The notes under the pieces were generated by a model. It searched no databases and had not been told where the DNA came from. It saw only the letters and a list, made by a program, of their open reading frames with translations. A stretch of 8,386 nt of DNA from contig JAUYJQ010000009.1 of NCBI GenBank assembly GCA_030699295.1, positions 1-8,386 of the forward strand. Direction: 5' to 3'. This stretch comes from Candidatus Beckwithbacteria bacterium (GTDB taxonomy: Bacteria > Patescibacteriota > Microgenomatia > UBA1400 > CG1-02-47-37). The translations under genes and the position numbers were made by a program. Positions 1-6,044 of this stretch are shown piece after piece (position 1 is the stretch's first letter; every line of letters starts with the position of its first letter).

Positions 1-459
1 GTGGGTATTTCCAGTTTCAGCCGCTTAATGGGCCAGGCAACCGGCGATGAAATCTTAGTCATTCCTTATCAACAAACTTTATACAAGCATTTCGGCAATG
101 CCTTAAACCCCCAAGTAAAACTACAGGTCAAAACCACCACCGGTTATAACAGCTTGGAGTTTCTGATCGATTCCGGCGCGGTCGTTTCGGCTTTGCCTAA
201 AATTGCTGCCTTAGACATGGGGGCTGACTTAGAAAATTTGCCGCGGATTACCATCGAGGGTTTTGCCGGACAAAAAACCTTTGCCTACCGAGGCGAGTTT
301 GTGGTTAAAATCGGCCCAGAAGAGGTGGTTCTGCCGGTAGTTTATTCCGAAAACCCCCAAGCGAGTAATATTTTGGGCCGGATCGGTTTTTTTGACCAGT
401 TCAATATCGTCTTTAACGCCGACGACAAAAACATTACTATTAGCCGGAGGGCATTATGA
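1..459 (+). CDS. Retropepsin-like aspartic protease domain protein (5' end may be cut)
   Basis: A 152-residue reading frame opens at GTG on base 1, so the true start may lie outside the window; an internal ATG at base 28 is an alternative. Residues 54-63 (FLIDSGAVVS) carry the D-S-G-A active-site signature of single-domain retropepsin-like proteases, preceded by the expected hydrophobic strand. Near the C-terminus, NILGRIGFFDQFNIVF matches the hydrophobic-hydrophobic-Gly strand plus 'F-x-x-F-x-h-x-F' ending common in this fold. Such proteins work as homodimers, each monomer giving one Asp (here D57). No signal peptide or membrane segment is visible. The substrate is unknown. The last four bases (ATGA) are shared with the next gene, suggesting translational coupling. 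The fold call is fairly secure; actual proteolysis is inferred. Confidence 0.75.
   Translation: MGISSFSRLMGQATGDEILVIPYQQTLYKHFGNALNPQVKLQVKTTTGYNSLEFLIDSGAVVSALPKIAALDMGADLENLPRITIEGFAGQKTFAYRGEFVVKIGPEEVVLPVVYSENPQASNILGRIGFFDQFNIVFNADDKNITISRRAL
446..451 (+). promoter_or_regulatory. Shine-Dalgarno site of the TIG-domain gene
   Basis: GGAGGG lies inside the 3' end of the protease gene, about 4-5 bases before the ATG at 456. It is one of the two clear Shine-Dalgarno sites in the window. It decides the start of the downstream gene and supports the ATGA start/stop overlap. Confidence 0.7.
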
Positions 460-1256
460 AATCGAAACGCCTATTACTTTGGTTTTACCGACTTTCCTGG
501 AAAAAATTATTAGCTATTTCCACCTTTGCTTTAGTGGTAGCCATTATCCCCTTGGCATTAAGGTCGGCTAACTCACCCACCCGGACCCGTTCAGAAGCAG
601 CCTTAATTACCAAAACCCAACCGGTAACCAGCGAGTTTGTTACCCCCAAAGGCCCGCCGGAGATCTATCTGGTTGATCATTTTTTCGGCAAAGCTCAAGA
701 TGCTGTCTTGGTGCACGGGGCTAACCTAGGGGGCCTAAGCGACAATACATCGGTCAGCCTGGCCGGACAAACTATTCCGTCTGACAATCTGGTCACCTGG
801 ACCGATGACTACATTGAGTTTAAACTGCCCGACAATGCCCGTTCCGGCAAAGTCAGTGTCAATATTTTGGGGCAATCAACCGAGTGGCCGGGGATGTTTT
901 GGGTAACCGACCAAACCACGACAGCCGAACTTAAACTGGAAAAACTTAATGACCTCCAGGCCAAATTAAGCGCCAGAAACATTAATGCCGCCAGCGGCCT
1001 GTTGCTATGGCTGTTAATTTTCCAGGGTGAGGGCAATCTTGACATCCAGCCGGCAAACGGAGTCAGCCTTGAGTCCCAAGCCAAATCTTTACCTTTGGGC
1101 CGGGTTTACGAGCTGAAAGCTAAGTTTATCGGCGGCAGCGACTGGACCACGCTGGCGACCATCACCAAGACAGAAGGCCAAGCGGTGGGTATCGCCCGCG
1201 CCGAAGCCGGCGGCAACCAGCCAATCAAAGTCCACCCGCTCTACGTCAGTTTCTAG
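456..1256 (+). CDS. Membrane-anchored protein with an IPT/TIG domain
   Basis: A 266-residue protein. Residues 1-20 are basic and aromatic and are followed by one hydrophobic segment (about 17-36), so it is probably an N-terminal anchor with the rest outside the cytoplasm. After a Ser/Thr/Pro-rich linker, residues 67-151 look like an IPT/TIG immunoglobulin-like domain: PPEIYLVDHFFGKAQDAVLVHGANLG is followed by a 'V-T-W-T-D-D-Y-I-E-F-K-L-P' strand and a 'G-K-V-S-V' strand. The C-terminal third (about 160-266) is predicted beta-rich but I do not recognise its family. The start is fixed by GGAGGG just upstream. The gene is coupled by a 4-base overlap to the retropepsin-like gene, so the two may act together at the envelope; that link is inference. 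Its stop codon overlaps that of convergent uppP. No enzymatic residues can be named. Confidence 0.75.
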   Translation: MKSKRLLLWFYRLSWKKLLAISTFALVVAIIPLALRSANSPTRTRSEAALITKTQPVTSEFVTPKGPPEIYLVDHFFGKAQDAVLVHGANLGGLSDNTSVSLAGQTIPSDNLVTWTDDYIEFKLPDNARSGKVSVNILGQSTEWPGMFWVTDQTTTAELKLEKLNDLQAKLSARNINAASGLLLWLLIFQGEGNLDIQPANGVSLESQAKSLPLGRVYELKAKFIGGSDWTTLATITKTEGQAVGIARAEAGGNQPIKVHPLYVSF

Positions 1257-1984
1257 ACAAATAACAGCAATCCGCCTAAAACCAGACAGTAATAGGCAAA
1301 ACCGGCCAGTTTCCCCTGGCTGACGAGGCGGCGGAACCAGAGCAGAGCCAAGTAACCGGAGATAAACGCGGCTAAAAAGCCCAAGCCGAAGTTTAAAGGT
1401 TGAGTCTCGACAAAATTGAACTGCTTAAACTGCAGCAGCTGGGCGCCGGCAATGGCCGGCAGAGAGATTAAAAAGGAAAAATTGTAGGCGTCTTTTGGCT
1501 TTAAGCCAAAAAGCAAACCGGTGACAATGGTTGATCCGGAGCGGGAAATTCCCGGTAAAACTGCCAGGCCCTGGGCCACACCGATGGCGGTTGAGGAACG
1601 AACGTTAAGTAATCTGGCTTTAACTTTAAACCATTGCGGCAGCAGTAAAATAAAACCATTGATAATCAAAGTGATTGCAGTAAACAACAAAGACCCGAAA
1701 ATCAACTCGTTCCAACGGTTAAAAATCAAACCCAGGATTCCAGTCGGAATCGTGGCTATTAATATTAGTTTAATTAATCGAAGTGAAAGTTTTCTGATCA
1801 CCTGCCACAAAACCAGAATCGTGGCCAAAGCCGTACCCAGGTGAATGACAATATCAAAAGTCACCGGCGCTTGGGTAAAACCGAATAAATTTTGCACCAC
1901 CACCAAATGAGCCGTTGAGGAAATCGGCAAAAACTCAGTCAGACCCTGAACCAGGCCTAACGTAGCCGCTTGAATTGGCGTCAT
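1253..1984 (-). CDS. uppP: Undecaprenyl-diphosphatase UppP (BacA family)
   Basis: This integral membrane enzyme removes one phosphate from undecaprenyl diphosphate, regenerating the lipid carrier for peptidoglycan and other wall polymers; overproduction of the family gives bacitracin resistance. Both family signatures are present. The first is Q13-G-L-T-E17-F-L-P-I-S-S-T-A-H26, the (E/Q)xxxE motif plus the conserved His. The second is P144-G-I-S-R148-S-G-S-T with the catalytic Arg. The remainder is strongly hydrophobic, compatible with about seven or eight membrane helices. At 243 residues it is somewhat shorter than the usual 265-290, with compact loops. It begins 3 bases after the stop of the TM-helix protein gene, so the two are almost certainly co-transcribed. 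There is no strong Shine-Dalgarno site, only an A/G-rich stretch in the upstream gene's Lys-rich tail. The identification is secure. Confidence 0.95.
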   Translation of the reverse strand: MTPIQAATLGLVQGLTEFLPISSTAHLVVVQNLFGFTQAPVTFDIVIHLGTALATILVLWQVIRKLSLRLIKLILIATIPTGILGLIFNRWNELIFGSLLFTAITLIINGFILLLPQWFKVKARLLNVRSSTAIGVAQGLAVLPGISRSGSTIVTGLLFGLKPKDAYNFSFLISLPAIAGAQLLQFKQFNFVETQPLNFGLGFLAAFISGYLALLWFRRLVSQGKLAGFAYYCLVLGGLLLFV

Positions 1985-1987
1985 TGC

Positions 1988-2686
1988 TTATTTTTTCTTT
2001 CTGCTCTGATCGTACCAATCCATGAGCATTTTGGCGACCATTTCTTTGGCACCCAAACCGATAGCCAAACCTATACCTAAACTTAAGGTGGCTACCACCC
2101 CGATAATCAAGGTGTTAATCAAGCTTTGGGCAATCCCCAATTCGTTGATCGCCGCTAAGGCCGAAACCACTACCACCAAATAGCTGGAAATTTTAGCCAG
2201 CATCCGGCTGCTACGAACATGGACTTGGTTAACCGCTCCCTTAATCAAACTCTCCACCAATCCGGCTAACAAAACGCCGATGGTTAAGATTAAAACAGCC
2301 GAGATGATTCTGGGAATGTAGCTCAACAGGCTGTTCAAGACCCCAGAAACGGTAGTTAAGCCCAAAATATTGACCGCCGCCATGGAGAATACCAAAACGA
2401 TGAGCCAGCGGATCAACTCGCCCACAAATACTTCGACCTTGTCGCGAATATCGGCTTTATCCAAATAGCTATTCAGGCCGGCTTTTCTTAACAACTGGTC
2501 AAGCTTGATGGCCGATAGGATTTTCACCACTAAAGCCTTGGTCCATTTAGCCAAAATCAGGCCGAAAATGAAAATAACGATGGCGGCAAAGAAACTAGGC
2601 AAAAAGAGGAAAAAGCGGCTTAAAATATTAGTCGCCGCTAAAAAAATCGCCTCCTGCCAATTAGAAACAAAAGTTAAATCTGTCAT
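1988..2686 (-). CDS. Conserved TM-helix repeat membrane protein (MscS-pore-like)
   Basis: A 232-residue membrane protein with four or five hydrophobic segments (about 28-48, 92-112, 124-146, 166-182, 188-212). The segments FFAAIVIFIFGLILAKW and PRIISAVLILTIGVLLAGLV fit the conserved TM-helix repeat family (PF05552 type). The Gly/Ala-rich stretch LSLGIGLAIGLGAKEMV (201-217) resembles the pore-lining helix of MscS channels. The C-terminal beta domain of true MscS is missing: the protein stops about 15 residues after this helix with a Lys-rich tail. I chose the ATG at 2686, giving MTDLTF, because AAGGGGGTGA sits 4-5 bases before it. An in-frame GTG at 2704 would add six residues but would place the Shine-Dalgarno site inside the gene. 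The family assignment is good; a mechanosensitive channel role is inferred. Confidence 0.8.
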   Translation of the reverse strand: MTDLTFVSNWQEAIFLAATNILSRFFLFLPSFFAAIVIFIFGLILAKWTKALVVKILSAIKLDQLLRKAGLNSYLDKADIRDKVEVFVGELIRWLIVLVFSMAAVNILGLTTVSGVLNSLLSYIPRIISAVLILTIGVLLAGLVESLIKGAVNQVHVRSSRMLAKISSYLVVVVSALAAINELGIAQSLINTLIIGVVATLSLGIGLAIGLGAKEMVAKMLMDWYDQSRKKK

Positions 2687-2690
2687 TATC

Positions 2691-2701
2691 TCACCCCCTT
2701 T
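2691..2701 (-). promoter_or_regulatory. Strong Shine-Dalgarno site that fixes the start of the TM-helix protein
   Basis: Read on the minus strand, AAAGGGGGTGA ends about 4 bases before ATG at 2686. It is the longest match to the 16S anti-Shine-Dalgarno sequence in the window and argues against the upstream in-frame GTG at 2704. Confidence 0.75.
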
Positions 2702-2729
2702 CACTCTGATATGAGAGTAGCATGTATTT

Positions 2730-2738
2730 TGCTATAAT
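2730..2738 (+). promoter_or_regulatory. Extended -10 promoter of rnpB
   Basis: TGC-TATAAT is a perfect consensus -10 hexamer (2733-2738) with an extended -10 TG dinucleotide at 2730-2731. Seven bases downstream is base 2745, the first base of the 10-bp P1 helix of RNase P RNA, so the predicted start agrees with the RNA 5' end. The expected -35 position (about 2710-2715) has no match to TTGACA, so the promoter appears to rely on the extended -10. Confidence 0.75.
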
Positions 2739-2742
2739 AGCA
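2734..2742 (-). promoter_or_regulatory. Putative leftward extended -10 promoter for the TM-helix protein/uppP operon
   Basis: On the minus strand bases 2742-2734 read TGC-TATTAT, an extended -10 element (TGN plus a 5/6 match to TATAAT). Transcription would start near base 2727, leaving a leader of about 40 bases that holds the strong Shine-Dalgarno site before ATG 2686. The element overlaps almost base for base the rightward -10 of rnpB. No good -35 is visible. Confidence 0.45.
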
Positions 2743-2744
2743 AG

Positions 2745-3043
2745 GCTAGGAAGCGTGGTGACGCCACGTTCAGTTACATGAACGTGGAGGAAAGTCCAGA
2801 CTGCTGAAAGCAGGGTGCCCCGCGCAAGCGGGGGTGCTCGGTAAGCATGGTTACCGGCAACAGTGAAGCCACAGAGACGAGCGATGTGAAACGGCTCCGA
2901 TACCAACGTCATCGGAGACTAGGGTAATTCTCCCCGCAGCAACTTCCGACCTGGCCGTTATCAGGCGCTTTCCCGAGGCCAAAAGATTGAAGGCATTAGA
3001 CAGATGTCACCTTAAAACAGAATCTGGCTTACTGCTTCCTAGC
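2745..3043 (+). ncRNA. rnpB: RNase P RNA (bacterial M1-type)
   Basis: This is the catalytic RNA that trims the 5' leader from precursor tRNAs. The ends pair perfectly: GCTAGGAAGC (2745-2754) and GCTTCCTAGC (3034-3043) form P1. Conserved region I, GAGGAAAGTCC, is at 2787-2797. Its AAGTCCAGA (2792-2800) pairs with TCTGGCTT (3023-3030) to form P4 with the usual bulged U. The sequence ACAGAGACGAG fits conserved region II, GATGTGAAACGG follows, and CTCCGAT...ATCGGAG forms P12. The 3' signature AGACAGATG...AAAACAGAATCTGGCTTA is typical. The molecule is about 299 nt, short for a type A RNA (E. coli M1 is 377 nt). The P15-P17 region is reduced, and the L15 loop that usually carries GGU for binding tRNA 3' RCCA seems absent. 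The GTAATTCTCCCCGCAGCAA segment is a divergent conserved region III. The identity is certain; the exact ends are inferred from P1. Confidence 0.96.
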
Positions 3044-3050
3044 GTTTTTT
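3034..3050 (+). terminator. Probable rnpB 3' end: P1 strand followed by a U tract
   Basis: The 3' strand of P1 (GCTTCCTAGC) is followed at once by G and six Ts (3045-3050). A U tract is what an intrinsic terminator needs, but the only strong stem ending here is the long-range P1 helix, whose partner is 280 bases upstream. There is no good local hairpin. The T tract lies inside the coding end of the opposing AI-2E gene, where it is read as Lys codons. Confidence 0.4.
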
Positions 3051-4016
3051 AAGATCAGAAACCACAATTTCCAACAGCAGTACCAGCGGGATGGCTAAAA
3101 TCGCCCCGGTGACACCGGCCAAACGAAAACCAGCCAGCAAGGAAATAATGACTACCAGGGGGCTCAAACCGACGGCTTTAGACATGACTCTAGGAACTAA
3201 AAAGTTATTTTCCACCTGCTGAATCACAAAATATAAAGCAGCCACGGCTAAAGCTAACACCGGCGAGATGCCCCAGGCCACTAAAATTGCCGGGACGGCA
3301 GACAGCGTCGGCCCGATATTGGGAATGATTTCCAAAATTCCAGCCAGGAATGCTAAAGGGATGGCAAATTCGACGCCCAAAAAGACCAAGCCCACGTAAG
3401 ATAACAGCCCGACAAATAACATTAACAGTAACTCGCCCCGAACCCAACCGCCCAGTCTTTTTTCCAACTTATCGATAAAGGCTTCAGCCCTATCCTCCCG
3501 GCCGTCATTGCCAAAGAAAAACATTAAGTATTTGTGTAAATTTTTCCTCTCCAAAATCAGATAATAAACGATCACCATTAAAGTAAACAGTCCAATAACA
3601 TTGTTAAAGGCACCGACAACTATTTTAAAAATGTTTTGCGGCAAAACTTGCAGTTGCGGCTCAAAAATTGACACATCAAAACGGCCCTGGCTAAGGCGCT
3701 CGACATCATCGGGCAAACGGGCTAGAAAATGAGCTGACTGTTCCACTAAAGGCGGCACCAGCGAAGCAATGCTAAAACTGATAAACGACCACAGAATAAT
3801 GTATAAAATAATCGTGGACAGCCCGCGGTGGATCTTATATTTTTCCAGACGGTCAATCAAGGGATTAAGGGCAGACATCAATATCAGAGCGATAAACAGA
3901 AATAAAATCAGGCTACGAATCTGGAACAAGATCACCAGGGCAATTATAAAGAAAACGGTAAAAATGATGGTTTTGTGGGTAACTTCGACTTTGACCGGTG
4001 TTTTAGCCACGGGCAT
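3039..4016 (-). CDS. AI-2E family transporter (PerM/YdiK-like permease)
   Basis: A 325-residue polytopic membrane protein of the AI-2E/UPF0118 family. Two N-terminal helices (about 16-50) are followed by the 'A-L-N-P-L-I-D-R-L-E' loop and a third helix (68-90). Then come a hydrophilic region with an amphipathic stretch, and C-terminal helices carrying the family hallmarks I231-P-N-I-G-P-T-L, 'Q-Q-V-E-N-N-F-L-V-P-R-V-M-S' (266-279), 'G-L-S-P-L' (283-287) and 'G-V-T-G-A-I-L-A-I-P' (301-310). Family members have been linked to autoinducer-2 export or Na+/H+ antiport; the substrate here cannot be told from sequence. It starts one base after the miaA stop and is probably the last gene of that operon, without a clear Shine-Dalgarno site. 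Its stop codon lies within the 3' end of convergent rnpB. The family assignment is secure. Confidence 0.92.
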   Translation of the reverse strand: MPVAKTPVKVEVTHKTIIFTVFFIIALVILFQIRSLILFLFIALILMSALNPLIDRLEKYKIHRGLSTIILYIILWSFISFSIASLVPPLVEQSAHFLARLPDDVERLSQGRFDVSIFEPQLQVLPQNIFKIVVGAFNNVIGLFTLMVIVYYLILERKNLHKYLMFFFGNDGREDRAEAFIDKLEKRLGGWVRGELLLMLFVGLLSYVGLVFLGVEFAIPLAFLAGILEIIPNIGPTLSAVPAILVAWGISPVLALAVAALYFVIQQVENNFLVPRVMSKAVGLSPLVVIISLLAGFRLAGVTGAILAIPLVLLLEIVVSDLKKR

Positions 4017-4017
4017 A

Positions 4018-4875
4018 TTACTTAGTATACCAAGCCTTAACCAGCTTGGCTATATCACCCGCTTGGTCAAGCTCAAACCAGTGAATCTGCCTGATTTTTT
4101 TAAAGTAGGTCATTTGCCTGACGGCATACTGCTGCTCGGAGAGAATCCAGGCGGCAATATCCGGCAACTGCCGATAGCCAATCCCTGTCATTGACTCTAA
4201 ATCCTGCCGGTACTTGGCTTTGAGTTGTTGCCATTCGGCAATGGCTCCGGCTTTAACTCTGGTTTTAACCCGTTTGGCAATCCGCTCGTCCAAAATTGCT
4301 TTATTTTCTCTCAACCCTATCCAGAGTGTGTTAAATTTAAGGTCCGTCCTTTCCGAAGGGAAGGCCTGACCTTGTTGGAATTTGTTTACTTCAATGGCCC
4401 GAATTAAACGCCGGGGATTTAAGCGATCAGAGTGATTCATCTGCCGCCATCTTTGTCCGCCTAATTTTTTTAGTTGGTTTTGTAACTCCTTAACCGTCTT
4501 TGGTTCCAATTGCTTTCTTAACTGCCAATCGGGCTTGACTGACAAAGTTGCCGGCGGATTAATCAGACTATTAATATATAGCCCGGTGCCGCCGACAATA
4601 ATCGGCAGTTTTTTTCTCTTGATAATTTGATTAATCAAAGTCCGGGTTTGCGTTACAAAATGGGCGGCTGAAAATTCTTCGTCGGGCTTAACCAAATCCA
4701 AACCGTGAAGCTTGACTCCGGCCGGTTTGTCTTTACCGGTAACAATGTCCATGCCCTGATAAACCTGGCGCGAGTCGGCCGAAATCAGTTCCCCGGCAAA
4801 TTTTTTGGCAAGTTTTACTGCCAAGGCAGTTTTTCCAATCGCCGTCGGGCCGCAAACTATCAATATTTTTTTCAT
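4018..4875 (-). CDS. miaA: tRNA dimethylallyltransferase MiaA
   Basis: MiaA transfers the dimethylallyl group from dimethylallyl diphosphate to N6 of A37 in tRNAs reading codons that begin with U, forming i6A, the substrate of MiaB. The 285-residue protein has the P-loop G9-P-T-A-I-G-K-T16, the S32-A-D-S-R-Q-V-Y-Q-G-M-D-I-V-T-G-K block (the D34 position binds the A37 base in the family), G95-G-T-G-L-Y, and the N-P-R-R-L-I-R-A-I-E motif (153-162). Late in the protein are G-I-G-Y-R-Q-L and Y-A-V-R-Q-M-T-Y-F. Length is slightly under the usual 300 or so. The start ATG overlaps the miaB stop in ATGA, with a modest AAGTGA upstream. It shares a transcript with miaB, the next enzyme in the pathway. 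Identity is secure. Confidence 0.96.
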   Translation of the reverse strand: MKKILIVCGPTAIGKTALAVKLAKKFAGELISADSRQVYQGMDIVTGKDKPAGVKLHGLDLVKPDEEFSAAHFVTQTRTLINQIIKRKKLPIIVGGTGLYINSLINPPATLSVKPDWQLRKQLEPKTVKELQNQLKKLGGQRWRQMNHSDRLNPRRLIRAIEVNKFQQGQAFPSERTDLKFNTLWIGLRENKAILDERIAKRVKTRVKAGAIAEWQQLKAKYRQDLESMTGIGYRQLPDIAAWILSEQQYAVRQMTYFKKIRQIHWFELDQAGDIAKLVKAWYTK

Positions 4876-6044
4876 TTGATCACTTGAGGCCGGTGAGTTA
4901 AATGCGGCTGGTTGATTAAATTTTCTAACACTTGCCAGCGCTTCTTTTTAACCACGTCAGAAACATTGTCGGGGTAGAGGCGATAGGAAACCGTCCCCGG
5001 CCGGGGCGAATAGCGGGCCACAAAGGCCACCTGCCAGTTAACTTTTTTAGCTAAGTTAACCGTCTCCTGAAAATCTGTGTCAGTTTCTCCGGGGAAACCA
5101 ACAATAATGTCTGTCCCCAAAGTGACGCCGGGAATTTTCCGGCGCAGTTTGGCAACGACTTGTAAATAGTCCTGCCAGGTATAGCCGCGGTTCATCCGCT
5201 TTAAGGTCCGGTTGCTGCCTGACTGAACCGGCAAGTGGATAAACCGGTCGATTTGGGGATGGCGAGAAATACAATCGATCAAGGCATCGGAAAAATCCCA
5301 AGGATTGGAGGTCAAAAATCTTAGTTTGGCTATTTGTTTAAACTCACAGATCTTATCCAATAATTTTACAAACGGCGGGATACCCTTAAATTTTTTGTAC
5401 TGTGATTTATTGGCCGGCAGTTTAAGCTGTTTGGGATCACGCATTAGCAGTTTCCTTAAGCCAATGCCGACTTTTTCCAGGCCGTAAGAGTTGACGTTTT
5501 GTCCAACTAAAGTAATTTCGTTGTAACCCTGCCTGACTAAATGCCGCACTTCAGCCAAGATATCTGGTTGAGGCCGGGATACTTCCCGGCCGCGCGACAA
5601 AGGCACGATACAAAACGAGCAAAACGAGTTGCAGCCGGAAGAAATCGGGATCCAGGCATGCTGTTTATCCCGCCGGACGGCCGCTGAGTTAAAACCGACT
5701 TCAGCGATCGGCAAAATCTCGTCGACAAACGGCAACATGGAGAGCAGTTTTTCCTCACCATGATGGATCATGCAGCCGGTTAAGATAATCTTTGGCTTCT
5801 TTTTTGCCTCCCGAAACTTTTTGGATAAGTTGTTAATTAAGCTCCGGGCCCGATCTTCGGCAGATTTTCTGACCGAACAGGTATTAATGACAATTTCATC
5901 GGCCTCATCAACGGTTTTAGCCAACTGATACCCCCGGGCCAGATAGTCGCCCGCCACCCGCTCAGAATCAGACTTATTCATCTGACAACCGAAAGTAAAG
6001 ATAAAATAAGTTTTAGGCTTTTTCATTGCTTCGTATTTTATCAC
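4872..6044 (-). CDS. miaB: tRNA 2-methylthioadenine synthase MiaB, lacking the TRAM domain
   Basis: MiaB is a radical-SAM enzyme that methylthiolates C2 of i6A37 using two [4Fe-4S] clusters. The N-terminal UPF0004 domain has cluster cysteines C20 (TFGCQMNKSDSE), C56 (NTCSVR) and C91 (TGCM). The radical-SAM motif is C138-x3-C142-x2-C145 in SSGCNSFCSFCIVPLSRGREVSRP, which includes the family's RG-E-SRP tail. GQNVNSYG and YSPRPGT are also intact. Two things are odd. A basic stretch of about 20-25 extra residues follows VNSYG. The protein also ends about 44 residues after YSPRPGT, so the C-terminal TRAM RNA-binding domain is missing; length is 390 against about 440. I use the GTG at 6044 because it forms a GTGA overlap like the other junctions. 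ATG at 6026 (MKKPKTYFIF) is equally plausible and closer to family N-termini. Confidence 0.93.
   Translation of the reverse strand: MIKYEAMKKPKTYFIFTFGCQMNKSDSERVAGDYLARGYQLAKTVDEADEIVINTCSVRKSAEDRARSLINNLSKKFREAKKKPKIILTGCMIHHGEEKLLSMLPFVDEILPIAEVGFNSAAVRRDKQHAWIPISSGCNSFCSFCIVPLSRGREVSRPQPDILAEVRHLVRQGYNEITLVGQNVNSYGLEKVGIGLRKLLMRDPKQLKLPANKSQYKKFKGIPPFVKLLDKICEFKQIAKLRFLTSNPWDFSDALIDCISRHPQIDRFIHLPVQSGSNRTLKRMNRGYTWQDYLQVVAKLRRKIPGVTLGTDIIVGFPGETDTDFQETVNLAKKVNWQVAFVARYSPRPGTVSYRLYPDNVSDVVKKKRWQVLENLINQPHLTHRPQVIK

Noticed and set aside
809..1084. 91-residue minus-strand frame inside the TIG gene
   Set aside because: Opposite a gene with a clear start signal and domain; no independent support.
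1521..1844. 107-residue plus-strand frame inside uppP
   Set aside because: Antisense to the conserved PGISRSGST-containing part of uppP; no domain or ribosome binding site.
2755..2786. Short inverted repeats (GTGGTGACGCCAC; CACGTTC with GAACGTG) as a mobile-element end or CRISPR repeat
   Set aside because: They are the P2/P3 stems of RNase P RNA, in the right place before conserved region I.
2691..2912. 73-residue minus-strand reading frame opposite the start of rnpB
   Set aside because: It is antisense to conserved region I and the P1-P3 part of RNase P RNA and resembles no protein; a by-product of the RNA gene.
3769..4194. 141-residue plus-strand frame across the AI-2E/miaA junction
   Set aside because: It runs opposite two well-recognised genes, and its residue pattern (Ile/Lys/Arg-rich, no motif) is what reverse-strand membrane-protein sequence gives.
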